A DNA stretch of 64,000 bases from Ensifer adhaerens (GCF_020035535.1 NZ_CP083349.1:1488001-1552000), one strand, 5' to 3'. Shown: positions 46,081 through 53,191, counted from the first letter of the stretch. Numbers and translations: made by a program. Notes: a model not told the origin generated them from the letters alone.

Positions 46081-46745
46081 AGCTGGAACCTCTTCCCGGC
46101 GCGACGCGCTCCCTTGCGAATGCTTGCCTCGACTGCGGCGACCTCCGCATCGATCGCCGCGGCGTCGCGCTCGACCTTCGTTGCGTCGCGTTCGATTTTG
46201 GCGGCGACCTCGTCGATTGCCGGCCCGCACGGCGCCAGGCCGCCGCCGTGGAAGACGTATTCCTTCCAGTGGATCCAGCACCAACGGCCGTCGCGATGTT
46301 TCAGAAAGCCCCAGCGGCGTTCGCCCTTGCCGCGCCAGACGATCGTCACGATGCGGGCGCCGTCGGTCTGTGGCTGGTCGTGCTCGCCGAGCTGTTCGCC
46401 GATGTAGAGGAATCCCTCGGGCGTCACCCACCAGCCATCAAAGGCGCCGATGATGCGATGCAGGTGCTCTGCCGGCCGATGGTGCCAGCGGAAGGCGTGC
46501 ACGACCTGGCGGTGCTTGTAGAACATGTTGGGAAACAACAGGCTCGGCCGCGTCACTTCCTCGACATAGGCGGTGAGCGGGAAGGTCCAGAAATCCCAGG
46601 GGTGATCATGCGGATCCGGATCGGCATCGCCGCGATAGAAGATGTGCAGCCGGAGGCGCCAGAACCAGAAGCGGGTGAGGTATGGCGTCGGATGCTTGCC
46701 GTCGATCCCGTAGATCGTATCCCAGCCGAAAAGGCGCGTTCTCAT
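46077..46745 (-). CDS. Cupin-like phage protein with a C-terminal helical tail
   Basis: The 222-residue product carries an N-terminal beta-rich domain with metal-type histidines: DPDPHDHPWDFWTFPL, then HRQVVHAFRWHHRPAEHLHRI and the closing W-G-F block. The HxHPW ... HR pattern is common in small cupin-like proteins of phages and bacteria. Residues about 180-222 form a charged Ala-Glu helix. Enzymatic role is unknown. The start overlaps the previous gene's stop (ATGA). Confidence 0.65.
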   Translation of the reverse strand: MRTRLFGWDTIYGIDGKHPTPYLTRFWFWRLRLHIFYRGDADPDPHDHPWDFWTFPLTAYVEEVTRPSLLFPNMFYKHRQVVHAFRWHHRPAEHLHRIIGAFDGWWVTPEGFLYIGEQLGEHDQPQTDGARIVTIVWRGKGERRWGFLKHRDGRWCWIHWKEYVFHGGGLAPCGPAIDEVAAKIERDATKVERDAAAIDAEVAAVEASIRKGARRAGKRFQL

Positions 46746-46951
46746 TTGCGGTGCTCCCATGCGACCATGCGCTCGAAGCCGGCCGCCTGCTTGGCGGTGA
46801 GCGTTGCGGCGAGGATCAGCAACAATCCGCTGATGAGGATCGCGCCGCCGAGAAAGAGGAAGATCGGGTTACGGCTGAGGTTGAGCGGGGACTGGTCGTC
46901 GACAGGTTCGGCGATCGTCTTGACTGCGGATTTCTGCTTCCTGCCTGCCAT
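46742..46951 (-). CDS. Small single-span membrane protein
   Basis: The 69-residue product has a basic N-terminus, one strongly hydrophobic segment (PIFLFLGGAILISGLLLILAA) at about residues 29-49, and a charged tail. CAGGAG lies 9 nt upstream of the ATG. It may be a phage membrane accessory or superinfection protein; this is only a guess from topology. Confidence 0.65.
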   Translation of the reverse strand: MAGRKQKSAVKTIAEPVDDQSPLNLSRNPIFLFLGGAILISGLLLILAATLTAKQAAGFERMVAWEHRK

Positions 46952-46993
46952 GGAATGCTGCTCCTGTGTGTTGTCGCTGACCTCTGAATGAAA

Positions 46994-47200
46994 TCAGGCG
47001 ATGTCCGCGTCGGATGCCTCAAACATCGAGGCCTGCCAGCGAGTTTCTGCGCTGAGTTGTTGCGTGGTCATCCGCCAAGAGCGGCCGCATCTGAAGCAGC
47101 GGGCCCGGCCTTCGAGAATGTCCGCGTCATAGTCCTCGCAGTCGCAATCGTCGGGTTCGTCGAGGTAATCCGAGTTATCGTCGTCCATCGCTCTGCCCAT
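46994..47200 (-). CDS. Small cysteine-rich phage protein
   Basis: The 68-residue product has an acidic N-terminus with CDCEDYD and then the zinc-ribbon-like CFRCGRSWRM. The start could also be four codons later (MDDDNSD). It is the second gene of the leftward operon. Possibly a zinc-binding regulator; no family is recognised. Confidence 0.6.
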   Translation of the reverse strand: MGRAMDDDNSDYLDEPDDCDCEDYDADILEGRARCFRCGRSWRMTTQQLSAETRWQASMFEASDADIA

Positions 47201-47258
47201 AGTTTGAGGTCGCTTTTGAACTCGGCCGGGTTCGCCGGCCGACGTCGAAGGCGATCGA

Positions 47259-47630
47259 TCAAGGGAGGCTGAGGACTGCGCCGTGGCACATCTGGCCGTG
47301 ACCGGAGGCGGTGCGGCCGATCTCGGCGAGGCGCGCCTTCAGTTGTGTGTTTTCCTCGGCGAGCTTGACGCCGAGTGTGGCGTTGATGGTGTCGACGAAG
47401 GATCCGATCACGTCGTTCGGTGTGATCTGCAGCGCCTTGCAGATGAGGATCAGCGCCGAGGTGGAAACCCGGTTAACGCCCTTTTCGTACTTCTGCAGCT
47501 GCTGGAACGTGATGCCGAGCTTGGCGGCCAGCGCGCCTTGCGACATGTCGCGGGACTTGCGAAAGCGGCGAATGCGGGCGCCGATTTCCCGGTCGATTTC
47601 TGCGGTGGCTGCTTTGAGATGTTTCGTCAT
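47259..47630 (-). CDS. XRE-family transcriptional regulator, first gene of the leftward operon
   Basis: The 123-residue product has a helix-turn-helix: RIRRFRKSRDMSQGALAAKLGITFQQLQKYEKGVNRVSTSAL (read in parts) at about residues 19-60, then a short helical C-terminus with no peptidase domain. It resembles the small XRE regulators common in rhizobial chromosomes and phages. It lies about 150 bp downstream of operator sites shared with the cro region, so it is probably controlled by the phage repressor. Confidence 0.85.
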   Translation of the reverse strand: MTKHLKAATAEIDREIGARIRRFRKSRDMSQGALAAKLGITFQQLQKYEKGVNRVSTSALILICKALQITPNDVIGSFVDTINATLGVKLAEENTQLKARLAEIGRTASGHGQMCHGAVLSLP

Positions 47631-47777
47631 CGTTTCGTTTCCCTTGTTTTCTGATTTTTGGAGGGGATGAGGCGTTTCCGGCTCATCCCCTGGGGATGCG
47701 GACCTTTTGTATTGGGGAGCAGCTGGCTACATGGGCGACCTCCTGGGGAACCGGGTTCCTTTGTTGGGTACGCCTAA

Positions 47778-47806
47778 AAAATTGCAGATTGTGCAAGTTG
47801 CGTCAA
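47778..47806 (-). promoter_or_regulatory. Candidate leftward early promoter
   Basis: On the minus strand TTGACG and AATTTT are separated by 17 bp, and the operator at 47781-47797 covers the spacer and -10 region. The -10 is a weak match. Position upstream of the leftward operon supports it. Confidence 0.35.
47781..47797. promoter_or_regulatory. Phage operator, leftward site 1
   Basis: The sequence ATTGCAGATTGTGCAAG differs by one base from the site next to cro (CTTGCAGATTGTGCAAG). The flanks (AAAA before, T after) also match. It is a binding-site candidate for the CI-like repressor or Cro-like protein. Confidence 0.7.
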
Positions 47807-47814
47807 GCGGCAAT

Positions 47815-47831
47815 CTTGCACATAGTGCAAG
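47815..47831. promoter_or_regulatory. Phage operator, leftward site 2
   Basis: CTTGCACATAGTGCAAG is a perfect palindrome, 7-bp arms around ATA. Its centre lies 34 bp from site 1. Confidence 0.7.
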
Positions 47832-47837
47832 TCAAAT

Positions 47838-47854
47838 CTTGCACGCAAGCGAAT
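47838..47854. promoter_or_regulatory. Phage operator half-site, leftward site 3
   Basis: CTTGCACGCAAGCGAAT carries one good CTTGCAC arm and a degenerate second arm. Its centre is 23 bp from site 2. Confidence 0.4.
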
Positions 47855-48047
47855 CGATTTTGTGCTGGTTCGGAACGGGTGCGGGGAAAATTAAGGGCGG
47901 CCCGTCGCAGGATAGGCTTTGACAGGGCTGAAAATTTGAATTTGTTTAAGCTAAAGTGCTAATTGAAATGCGGAGTGTGGGCTGGTGCTAGGGGTTGCGG
48001 CGATGCGGCCGATGACGAAGGCCGAAGGGGTGCGCCGCAACAGCGGG

Positions 48048-48269
48048 TCAGCTGTCCGATTTCTTCTGCCGCTCCATCGCGGCGATCAGCTGCTGGGTAA
48101 ACTCGGCGACAATCGCCTTCATCTCGGTGGGAATGGGCTGAAAGCTCGTTTCGAGGCGCTCGATAATCTCGGCGGTCATGGAGCGGTTGTTGTCGGCCGC
48201 AGCCTCCTCAATCCTGCTCTTCAGGCCTTCCGGTATGCGCAATCGAAAATGGAGGTCGTCTCTCGCCAT
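48048..48269 (-). CDS. Arc-like ribbon-helix-helix DNA-binding protein
   Basis: The 73-residue product (MARDDLHFRLRIPEGLKSRIEEAAADNNRSMTAEII, read in parts) is a ribbon-helix-helix repressor: the beta strand DLHFRLRIP and the helices with RSMTAEIIERL match Arc. It is likely a dimer controlling the divergent Arc-like pair. The ATG at MARDDLHF is preferred over an upstream one lacking similarity. This location recalls the arc/mnt region of phage P22. Confidence 0.85.
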   Translation of the reverse strand: MARDDLHFRLRIPEGLKSRIEEAAADNNRSMTAEIIERLETSFQPIPTEMKAIVAEFTQQLIAAMERQKKSDS

Positions 48270-48302
48270 GGATGCACACATGACATAGAACGTGATTAGC
48301 TG

Positions 48303-48341
48303 ATATGCCACACTGATGCCACACGTATGGCTGGGGCATAT
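48303..48341. promoter_or_regulatory. Candidate ribbon-helix-helix operator
   Basis: ATGCCACAC occurs twice, starting 11 bp apart, with a third partial copy (ATGGC) another 11 bp on. The array is framed by the inverted pair ATATGCC / GGCATAT. It lies in the 92 bp between the two divergent Arc-like genes. Ribbon-helix-helix dimers usually bind tandem sites one helical turn apart. Confidence 0.6.
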
Positions 48342-48361
48342 CTTCGCGACTGGGGGCTGTC

Positions 48362-48535
48362 ATGGATGAGACTGTGAGAATGCAGGTTCGGCTGCCGAAA
48401 GACCTGGCGGATTTTCTGGAAAAGGCAGCCAAGGAAAACCTTACCTCGCGCAACGCGGAAATTGTCCGCTCGGTGCGCGAGCGCATGCAGGCTGAAAAAC
48501 TCAAGGGGCAGGTTTCGGGGGTGCTGAATGAATGA
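48362..48535 (+). CDS. Second Arc-like ribbon-helix-helix protein
   Basis: The 57-residue product (MDETVRMQVRLPKDLADFLEKA...) has the strand MQVRLPKDL and helix NLTSRNAEIVRSVRERM typical of Arc/Mnt. It is divergent from the other Arc-like gene and overlaps the next gene by 8 bp. It could antagonise the neighbouring Arc-like protein or be its partner. Confidence 0.82.
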   Translation: MDETVRMQVRLPKDLADFLEKAAKENLTSRNAEIVRSVRERMQAEKLKGQVSGVLNE

Positions 48536-48878
48536 GGAATACGGCAGGCGGGTCGAGAATGACACCGAGGGAGGCCTGCATTTTCAACGACTTTCGCTGA
48601 ACGACGATCCGTTGATCCGCGCGATCGCAAGTTACAAAAGGCAGATGGCGCTGTTCAACCGCATGGCAATGCTTGGGGGCGAGGACCTCGAGGTGTTGGC
48701 GGAAAAGACCTATCGGCCTCCGTTGGCGGTGATTGCCGCCTGGGAGAAGCCGGCACTGTCGAGGGAAGGCGCCATGGCGGCGTTGAAACTGGCGGACGAG
48801 GGGTGTCGTGACAATGATCTGGTGATCACCGGGCCGATGATACGGGCGGCCTTGGCCTATCTTCAGAAAGAAATCTGA
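48528..48878 (+). CDS. Hypothetical phage protein of the immunity region
   Basis: The 116-residue product (MNEEYGRRVENDTEGGLHFQ...) is helical, acidic at the start, and contains PLIRAIASYKRQMALFNRMAMLGG. Its start overlaps the Arc-like gene. By position it could be an antirepressor-type accessory gene; no similarity supports that. A terminator follows. Confidence 0.7.
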   Translation: MNEEYGRRVENDTEGGLHFQRLSLNDDPLIRAIASYKRQMALFNRMAMLGGEDLEVLAEKTYRPPLAVIAAWEKPALSREGAMAALKLADEGCRDNDLVITGPMIRAALAYLQKEI

Positions 48879-48890
48879 CGATCAAGGCGT

Positions 48891-48926
48891 GCACGCCGCT
48901 TCGAACAAAGCCTCTGGCGTGCTTTT
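48891..48926 (+). terminator. Intrinsic terminator after the immunity-region gene pair
   Basis: The stem GCACGCC / GGCGTGC with an 18-nt loop is followed by TTTTCC. It lies after the small plus-strand gene and before the convergent repressor. Confidence 0.65.
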
Positions 48927-48979
48927 CCCCAAATATTTTTAAGAGCTTTATTACAGTCCGCTAAACGGCAGGGTTGCGA

Positions 48980-49324
48980 TCAACCTTCTGTGCCGGTGCG
49001 CTCGTCATCCTTGAACAGCAGAAGCAGCATTTCGATCGCCTTGTTGCGTTCGGCCGGCGTGCGTGTGCGCAGGAGTTGTGCGATCCACTCCTCGTCGGGA
49101 TGACGAAAGAGACCGTGCACGTCTGTCCCGAACAGCTCGGCGAGCTTCGGCAGATACTCGCTCGATGGCACGTTGCCGGCATACCAGCGCGACACGACGC
49201 CTTGAGAGGCGCCGACGCGCAGTGCGACCTCAACTTGCTTCATGCCTTTTGATTTCGCCCATTCGGGGATGAAGTGCAGCCGCTCTGGCATGTCCACAAC
49301 ATGTAACGGTTTGATGTTGTTCAT
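48980..49324 (-). CDS. CI-like phage repressor (short, HTH only)
   Basis: The 114-residue product has an XRE helix-turn-helix (KSKGMKQVEVALRVGASQGVVSRWYAGNVPSSEYL, read in parts, residues about 24-59) and a short C-terminal helix (PAERNKAIEMLLLLFKDD). It lacks the S24/LexA-type autocleavage domain of lambda CI. It is divergent from the Cro-like gene across a 95-bp region with operators, one overlapping its own start codon. It is therefore the best candidate for the lysogeny repressor. Confidence 0.85.
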   Translation of the reverse strand: MNNIKPLHVVDMPERLHFIPEWAKSKGMKQVEVALRVGASQGVVSRWYAGNVPSSEYLPKLAELFGTDVHGLFRHPDEEWIAQLLRTRTPAERNKAIEMLLLLFKDDERTGTEG

Positions 49325-49332
49325 GGTGCAAG
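49316..49332. promoter_or_regulatory. Phage operator overlapping the repressor start codon
   Basis: GTTGTTCATGGTGCAAG matches the perfect leftward palindrome at 13 of 17 positions and covers the repressor's ATG. This suggests negative autoregulation. Confidence 0.5.
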
Positions 49333-49363
49333 TTTATCCCAAGTGTGCGCTGCTGTCCTTGGC

Positions 49364-49393
49364 TTGATGTGTAAGTCACCGGCTTGCTAAAAC
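49364..49393 (+). promoter_or_regulatory. Candidate rightward early promoter
   Basis: TTGATG and TAAAAC are 18 bp apart, ending where the rightward operator begins. It points into the Cro-like gene. The match is moderate. Confidence 0.4.
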
Positions 49394-49409
49394 TTGCAGA
49401 TTGTGCAAG
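49393..49409. promoter_or_regulatory. Phage operator before the Cro-like gene
   Basis: CTTGCAGATTGTGCAAG is a near-perfect palindrome ten bases upstream of the Cro-like ATG. It is almost identical to the leftward site 1.6 kb away. Confidence 0.72.
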
Positions 49410-49419
49410 TCTGCCCGCC

Positions 49420-49653
49420 ATGGAAAACAAATCGCCTATCGCTCGCTACCGTGAAGAACACGAACTGACGCTGAAGGAATTCGGCGCGCTGTTCGATGTC
49501 GACCAGTCGACGGCGCTGCGCTGGGAGCGCGGCCTGCATCTTTCCGCGAAGAAGGCGATCGAGATCGAGGCCAAGACCGGCATTTCTCGTCACGCGCTGT
49601 TGCCGGATATCTTCGGCCCGCCGCCTGCCGCCAAAGTCGAGGCGGCCGAATGA
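49420..49653 (+). CDS. Cro-like HTH protein
   Basis: The 77-residue product (MENKSPIARYREEHELTLKEFGALFDVDQST, read in parts) has a helix-turn-helix at about residues 14-36 and the ending GISRHALLPDIFGPPPA, a YdaS/Cro-like pattern. It is divergent from the CI-like gene, with an operator directly before its ATG. It is probably the lytic-side regulator. The frame begins slightly upstream, but this ATG follows the operator. Confidence 0.8.
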   Translation: MENKSPIARYREEHELTLKEFGALFDVDQSTALRWERGLHLSAKKAIEIEAKTGISRHALLPDIFGPPPAAKVEAAE

Positions 49654-49712
49654 AGTTCCCCGTGCAAGGCTCGCCTCTCTCCTCATTCTCCCAGGGCGGC
49701 CTTGCCACCTGG

Positions 49713-49756
49713 CAGGGACGCGGCACCTCGTCTCGCCGCGTCCCTGCCTTTTCTGC
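49713..49756 (+). terminator. Strong intrinsic terminator after the Cro-like gene
   Basis: A perfect 13-bp stem GCAGGGACGCGGC / GCCGCGTCCCTGC with a 10-nt loop is followed by CTTTTCT. It lies 60 nt after the cro stop and before the CII-like gene, the place of tR1 in lambda. A 49-codon frame starting at 49650 runs through it and is doubtful. Confidence 0.85.
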
Positions 49757-49877
49757 TTTTCCATGCGGGCCTCCCTTCGTGGAATTTGATTTACGTTAGG
49801 TGAAGCGGTCCGCCGTTTCACTGAATCATTCCGACAAAATGTTTCCCTGAACCCTTTTGACTCCTGGGGGTGATTTC

Positions 49878-50345
49878 GTGCGCACCATTCTTGAACAAGA
49901 CCTTTTCGCGCTGAAGGGCGCCACCGAGGCCAGCTTCGTCCTCGGCGGCGGGTTGACCTCTTTCCAGCATTTCACGCGCGTCGGCGTGGCGAACCTTTCG
50001 AAATACGCTTCGCGCAATGACGATCAGTTCATTCCGATCGACGTCGCCATCGAGGCCGACAAGCGTGCGGGCGCCCCGGTTATCCTTTGCGAGGCGGCCC
50101 GGCAGCTCGGCTTCAGGCTCGAGCCGATGATCGAGGCCGACCAGGTCGAGCCGCACGAGCTGACCGATGCCGACGGCGTGACGCTGTCGCTCGAGACGGC
50201 CGACGTGGTGCGCGCCATCCATGAATCGCACGGCAAGGTGAAGGGCAGGCTCGACGAGTTGTCCCGCAAACGCATCAGCCGCGAGCTGCACGAATTGAAG
50301 CGGGCGGTCGACAACGCGATCGCCGCAATGTCGAGGGTCGCATGA
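49878..50345 (+). CDS. CII-like phage regulatory protein
   Basis: The 155-residue product begins with GTG (MRTILEQDLFALKGAT) after GGGGGTG. It resembles phage CII-family regulators: SKYASRNDDQFIPIDVAIEADKRAGAPVILCEAARQLGF in parts, followed by a long helix for dimerisation. It is expected to bind DNA early in infection. An alternative start (TTG) seven codons earlier is less likely. Confidence 0.6.
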   Translation: MRTILEQDLFALKGATEASFVLGGGLTSFQHFTRVGVANLSKYASRNDDQFIPIDVAIEADKRAGAPVILCEAARQLGFRLEPMIEADQVEPHELTDADGVTLSLETADVVRAIHESHGKVKGRLDELSRKRISRELHELKRAVDNAIAAMSRVA

Positions 50346-50632
50346 TGACCTCGGCAAAGAGAAGGCTCCGGCCCTATGCCGGATCACCACAGTCCGCTCC
50401 GCGGGTCGCGCGTGTTGCCGATGGCGGCCCGATTGGTCCTCGCGGCGTCGCCTTCCTTCGGCGTGTCCGTGAGGCGCGCGGTGTCTATCGCATCACGCTC
50501 AACGCCGATCGTGAGGTGCTCGACCGGGCGATAGATGGCGGCTTTGTCAGTGTCGATGCTGGTGATCGCGACGCGGTGAATCTCACCGAGGTGGGTGTTG
50601 CCTACCTCGACCATCTCATGAGGGCGTTGTGA
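50342..50632 (+). CDS. Hypothetical phage protein
   Basis: The 96-residue product is basic (MMTSAKRRLRPYAG...) and has a winged-helix-like C-terminus (GVAFLRRVREARGVYRITLN and VDAGDRDAVNLTEVGVAYLDHL). It overlaps both neighbours. Perhaps a small DNA-binding accessory. Confidence 0.68.
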   Translation: MMTSAKRRLRPYAGSPQSAPRVARVADGGPIGPRGVAFLRRVREARGVYRITLNADREVLDRAIDGGFVSVDAGDRDAVNLTEVGVAYLDHLMRAL

Positions 50633-51507
50633 TGCGGAAGATCGCCATATCCGAACGCGAGATGGTCGCTGACGTCGATGCGGGTTCCGCGCCGATGTTG
50701 CAATGGATCGATATCGACAGGCTTGTCGTCGACGACGATTACCAGCGCGAGCTTCGCGCGGACAACTGGAAAACGATCCGGCGGATCGCGCGGCATTTCC
50801 GGTGGTCGATGTTCTCGCCGGTGTTCGTCGCGCCAGTCGAGGGGGGCGCGTATGCCATTATCGACGGCCAGCACCGCACCCACGCGGCGGCAATGTGCGG
50901 ATTTTCGCAGGTCCCGTGCCAGGTGGTGCAGATGTCGCGTGCCGAACAGGCTGCAGCATTCGCCGCCGTCAACGGCAGGGTGACGAAAGTCACCAGCTGG
51001 CAGATCCTGCGCGCGTCGATTGCCGCCGGCGAGGAGTGGGCGGTGACGGCCGACCGCATCGCCCTCGAGGGCGGCTGCCGGCTAATGACCCGCAATTCGA
51101 CCGCATCGCACAAGAAGCCGTGCGAGATCTATGCCGTCCGAGGCTTCGTTTCACTTGTCGGGCAGAGACGGGCGGCTGCGCTTGTCTCGGCGTTGAAGGT
51201 GCTCGCCGGGGCGGAGGGCTATGGCGACGTTGCGGCGATCTGGGATGGAAAGCTGTTGATCCCACTGATTGCCGCGCTCTCTGAACGGCCGAAGGCTTTG
51301 GCACAGCCCGCCTTCCGCAAGTCTTTCGAGGAGTTCGACATTTGGGACCTCATTGATCGCGAACAAGAGGAGCGGCGCCGAAAGGCGCGGACAGGCGCAC
51401 CCACGCCGCCGCTGTCGGATGTCTTGCGCGCCGGCATCCTCGAATGGATCGACAAGACATTTCCCGAGCGCGTCGCGCTCCCGGTACACGCCGGGGCAGT
51501 CGTATGA
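50632..51507 (+). CDS. ParB/DGQHR-domain phage protein
   Basis: The 291-residue product has an N-terminal ParB/Srx-like domain: IDIDRLVVDDDYQRELRADNW, then the signature AIIDGQHRTHAAAMCGF near residues 75-90 and AEQAAAFAAVNGRVTKVT. The DGQHR motif is shared by phage and island proteins with possible DNA-binding or NTPase activity of the ParB fold. The C-terminus (RQEERRRKARTGAPTPP type region) is charged. It starts one base inside the previous stop. Confidence 0.82.
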   Translation: MRKIAISEREMVADVDAGSAPMLQWIDIDRLVVDDDYQRELRADNWKTIRRIARHFRWSMFSPVFVAPVEGGAYAIIDGQHRTHAAAMCGFSQVPCQVVQMSRAEQAAAFAAVNGRVTKVTSWQILRASIAAGEEWAVTADRIALEGGCRLMTRNSTASHKKPCEIYAVRGFVSLVGQRRAAALVSALKVLAGAEGYGDVAAIWDGKLLIPLIAALSERPKALAQPAFRKSFEEFDIWDLIDREQEERRRKARTGAPTPPLSDVLRAGILEWIDKTFPERVALPVHAGAVV

Positions 51508-52865
51508 ATGGTCTCGGCTCCCAGCAATCGCGCGTTCTCGCTCTTATCGAGAAGCATGGCAGCTATCGCTGCGAGACGGCGCCCGAGCAGAACGCGGCGC
51601 GCAAGCTGAACGGCAAGGGCATTATCCGTCGTGACATGAAAGACGGATTCCTTTGGTATGCGGCGGCCGATAGGGCGCCGAGCGAAGAGGGAGGCGAAGG
51701 CGGACCTGACGCGCCGGAAACGGGCGTCGATCGCCTCCCTCAAGTCGTCGAGGCGACAGAGATCGCCGTTCCACGCCATGACGCATCGGATCTGCTGGCG
51801 ACCGTCGAGCGGGCGCGAAAGCTGCTCGACGACGGCGACGTGATCGCCGCGCGGATGCTTGCCTCGGTCGCCTATGATCAGGCGAAGCTGGTGGCGCAAT
51901 ATGGCGAGCGGTTCAAGGCGGCAGAAAAGCTCGTCAGCAAGGCGCGGCAAATGCAGGCCGACGCGCTGCTGATTGAGACGCGCGCAAAGATCGGCATCGC
52001 ACGGCAATGGGACGCCGCGACGGAAGCGGGTCAGACGCTGAAGGGGCGCCCGAAAAGCGTTCCAAACGAGAACGCTTTCACCGCCGCCGAGGCTGGCCTT
52101 ACTCGCAAGGAAATTCATGAGGCTCGCAAGCTGGCTGCTGCCGAGGAGAGGGCGCCTGGCATCGTCGAGCGCGCGATTCAAGCGCGAATCGAAGCGGGGC
52201 TAGAGCCGTCTCGCGCCAATCTGCGCGCCGCCGTCGGCACCTCCAGTGCACCGAAGGAAGATCGCGGGAACAATCTCTATGAGACGCCCATCGAGGCGAT
52301 GCATACGCTGATCGCGCTCGAGCAGTTCGCCTCGGTCGTCCTTGACCCCTCCTGCGGCCGCGGCGCGAGCAGCCGACCGTTGGAGGATGTCGGCTATACG
52401 GTCAGCCTCGCCGATATCGAGGATTATGGCACTGCCGACCAGTTCGGTGAGGTGCAGCGGGTCGAGGATTTCCTGACATCGGTAGCGCTCGACGGCCATC
52501 CGGATATCGTCACCAATCCGCCCTATGGGGCGTTGCTGAACCGCTTTGTCGCGCACGCGCTGCGGGTCCACCGGCCGCGCAAGATGGCGTTGCTGCTCAA
52601 TCTCAACTTCCTCTGTGGTTTTGACGATGACGATCGCAACTTCGCCATGGATGAAAATCCGCCGTCGCGTGTGCTCGTCTTCAAGCGCCGCCTGCCGATG
52701 ATGCACCGCGACGGCTGGGACGGGCCGGAGGCGACAAGCCGGATGAATACGGCGTGGTTCATCTGGGAGATGAACGAGGCGGGCGAGTACGTCGGGCCGA
52801 CCGAGATCCGCCGTGTCGACTGGATGGATTACATGCCCGCGGAACAGGCGGAGGCGGCGGAATGA
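51504..52865 (+). CDS. Phage protein with a C-terminal adenine-methyltransferase-like domain
   Basis: The 453-residue protein has three parts. The N-terminus is a small HTH-like segment (SRVLALIEKHGSYRCETA). The middle is helical, with GQTLKGRPKSVPNENAFTAAEAGLTRKEIHEARKLAA in parts, as in phage ParB-associated regions. The C-terminal domain has a SAM-site-like VVLDPSCGRGASSRPLEDVGY and the catalytic DIVTNPPYGALLNRF. NPPY marks N6-adenine-type enzymes. The target is unknown. Confidence 0.78.
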   Translation: MNGLGSQQSRVLALIEKHGSYRCETAPEQNAARKLNGKGIIRRDMKDGFLWYAAADRAPSEEGGEGGPDAPETGVDRLPQVVEATEIAVPRHDASDLLATVERARKLLDDGDVIAARMLASVAYDQAKLVAQYGERFKAAEKLVSKARQMQADALLIETRAKIGIARQWDAATEAGQTLKGRPKSVPNENAFTAAEAGLTRKEIHEARKLAAAEERAPGIVERAIQARIEAGLEPSRANLRAAVGTSSAPKEDRGNNLYETPIEAMHTLIALEQFASVVLDPSCGRGASSRPLEDVGYTVSLADIEDYGTADQFGEVQRVEDFLTSVALDGHPDIVTNPPYGALLNRFVAHALRVHRPRKMALLLNLNFLCGFDDDDRNFAMDENPPSRVLVFKRRLPMMHRDGWDGPEATSRMNTAWFIWEMNEAGEYVGPTEIRRVDWMDYMPAEQAEAAE

Positions 52866-53191
52866 GACTGGTTATCCTTGAAAGCCCTTATGCCGGCGAC
52901 ATCGAAGCGAACATCGCCTATGCGCGCGCCTGCGTCCGGGACAGCTTACAGCGCGGCGAGGCGCCGATCGCGTCGCATCTGCTCTACACGCAAGCTGGCA
53001 TCCTCAATGATGACATTCCCGGCGAGCGATTTCTTGGCATTGCCGCCGGACTGTCTTGGGGTCCGATGGCGGAGGCGACGGTCGTCTATCACGATCGTGG
53101 CATCTCGCGCGGCATGGAACATGGCATTGCCCGCGCGATCGCCGACGGCCGACCGGTTGAGTATCGCTCGATCGAAGGGGGGAAGGCGTGA
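52862..53191 (+). CDS. Nucleoside-deoxyribosyltransferase-like phage protein (DUF7768-like)
   Basis: The 109-residue product (MRLVILESPYAGDIEANIAYARAC...) and the blocks APIASHLLYTQAGILNDDIPGER and DRGISRGMEHGIARAIADGRPVEY fit small phage proteins with a Rossmann-like nucleoside 2-deoxyribosyltransferase-like fold (I believe DUF7768; not verified). It sits between methyltransferase genes and overlaps both. Confidence 0.7.
   Translation: MRLVILESPYAGDIEANIAYARACVRDSLQRGEAPIASHLLYTQAGILNDDIPGERFLGIAAGLSWGPMAEATVVYHDRGISRGMEHGIARAIADGRPVEYRSIEGGKA

Larger units (their letters stand above)
47631..48047. promoter_or_regulatory. OL-like leftward control region
   Basis: No real gene is seen in these 417 bp; the plus-strand frame at 47696-47962 has poor codon use and no ribosome-binding site. 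It carries three operator-like sequences and a candidate leftward promoter, listed separately. The stretch at 47860-48047 is AT-richer than its surroundings and shows nothing else I can name. Confidence 0.6.

Noticed and set aside
47696..47962. Plus-strand frame of 88 codons in the leftward control region
   Set aside because: It runs through the operator sites, is rich in Cys/Arg, and has no ribosome-binding site; better read as non-coding control DNA.
49650..49799. A 49-codon frame overlapping the cro stop
   Set aside because: The strong terminator stem at 49713-49756 lies inside it and the amino-acid content is low-complexity. The ATGA overlap keeps it possible, but I do not call it.
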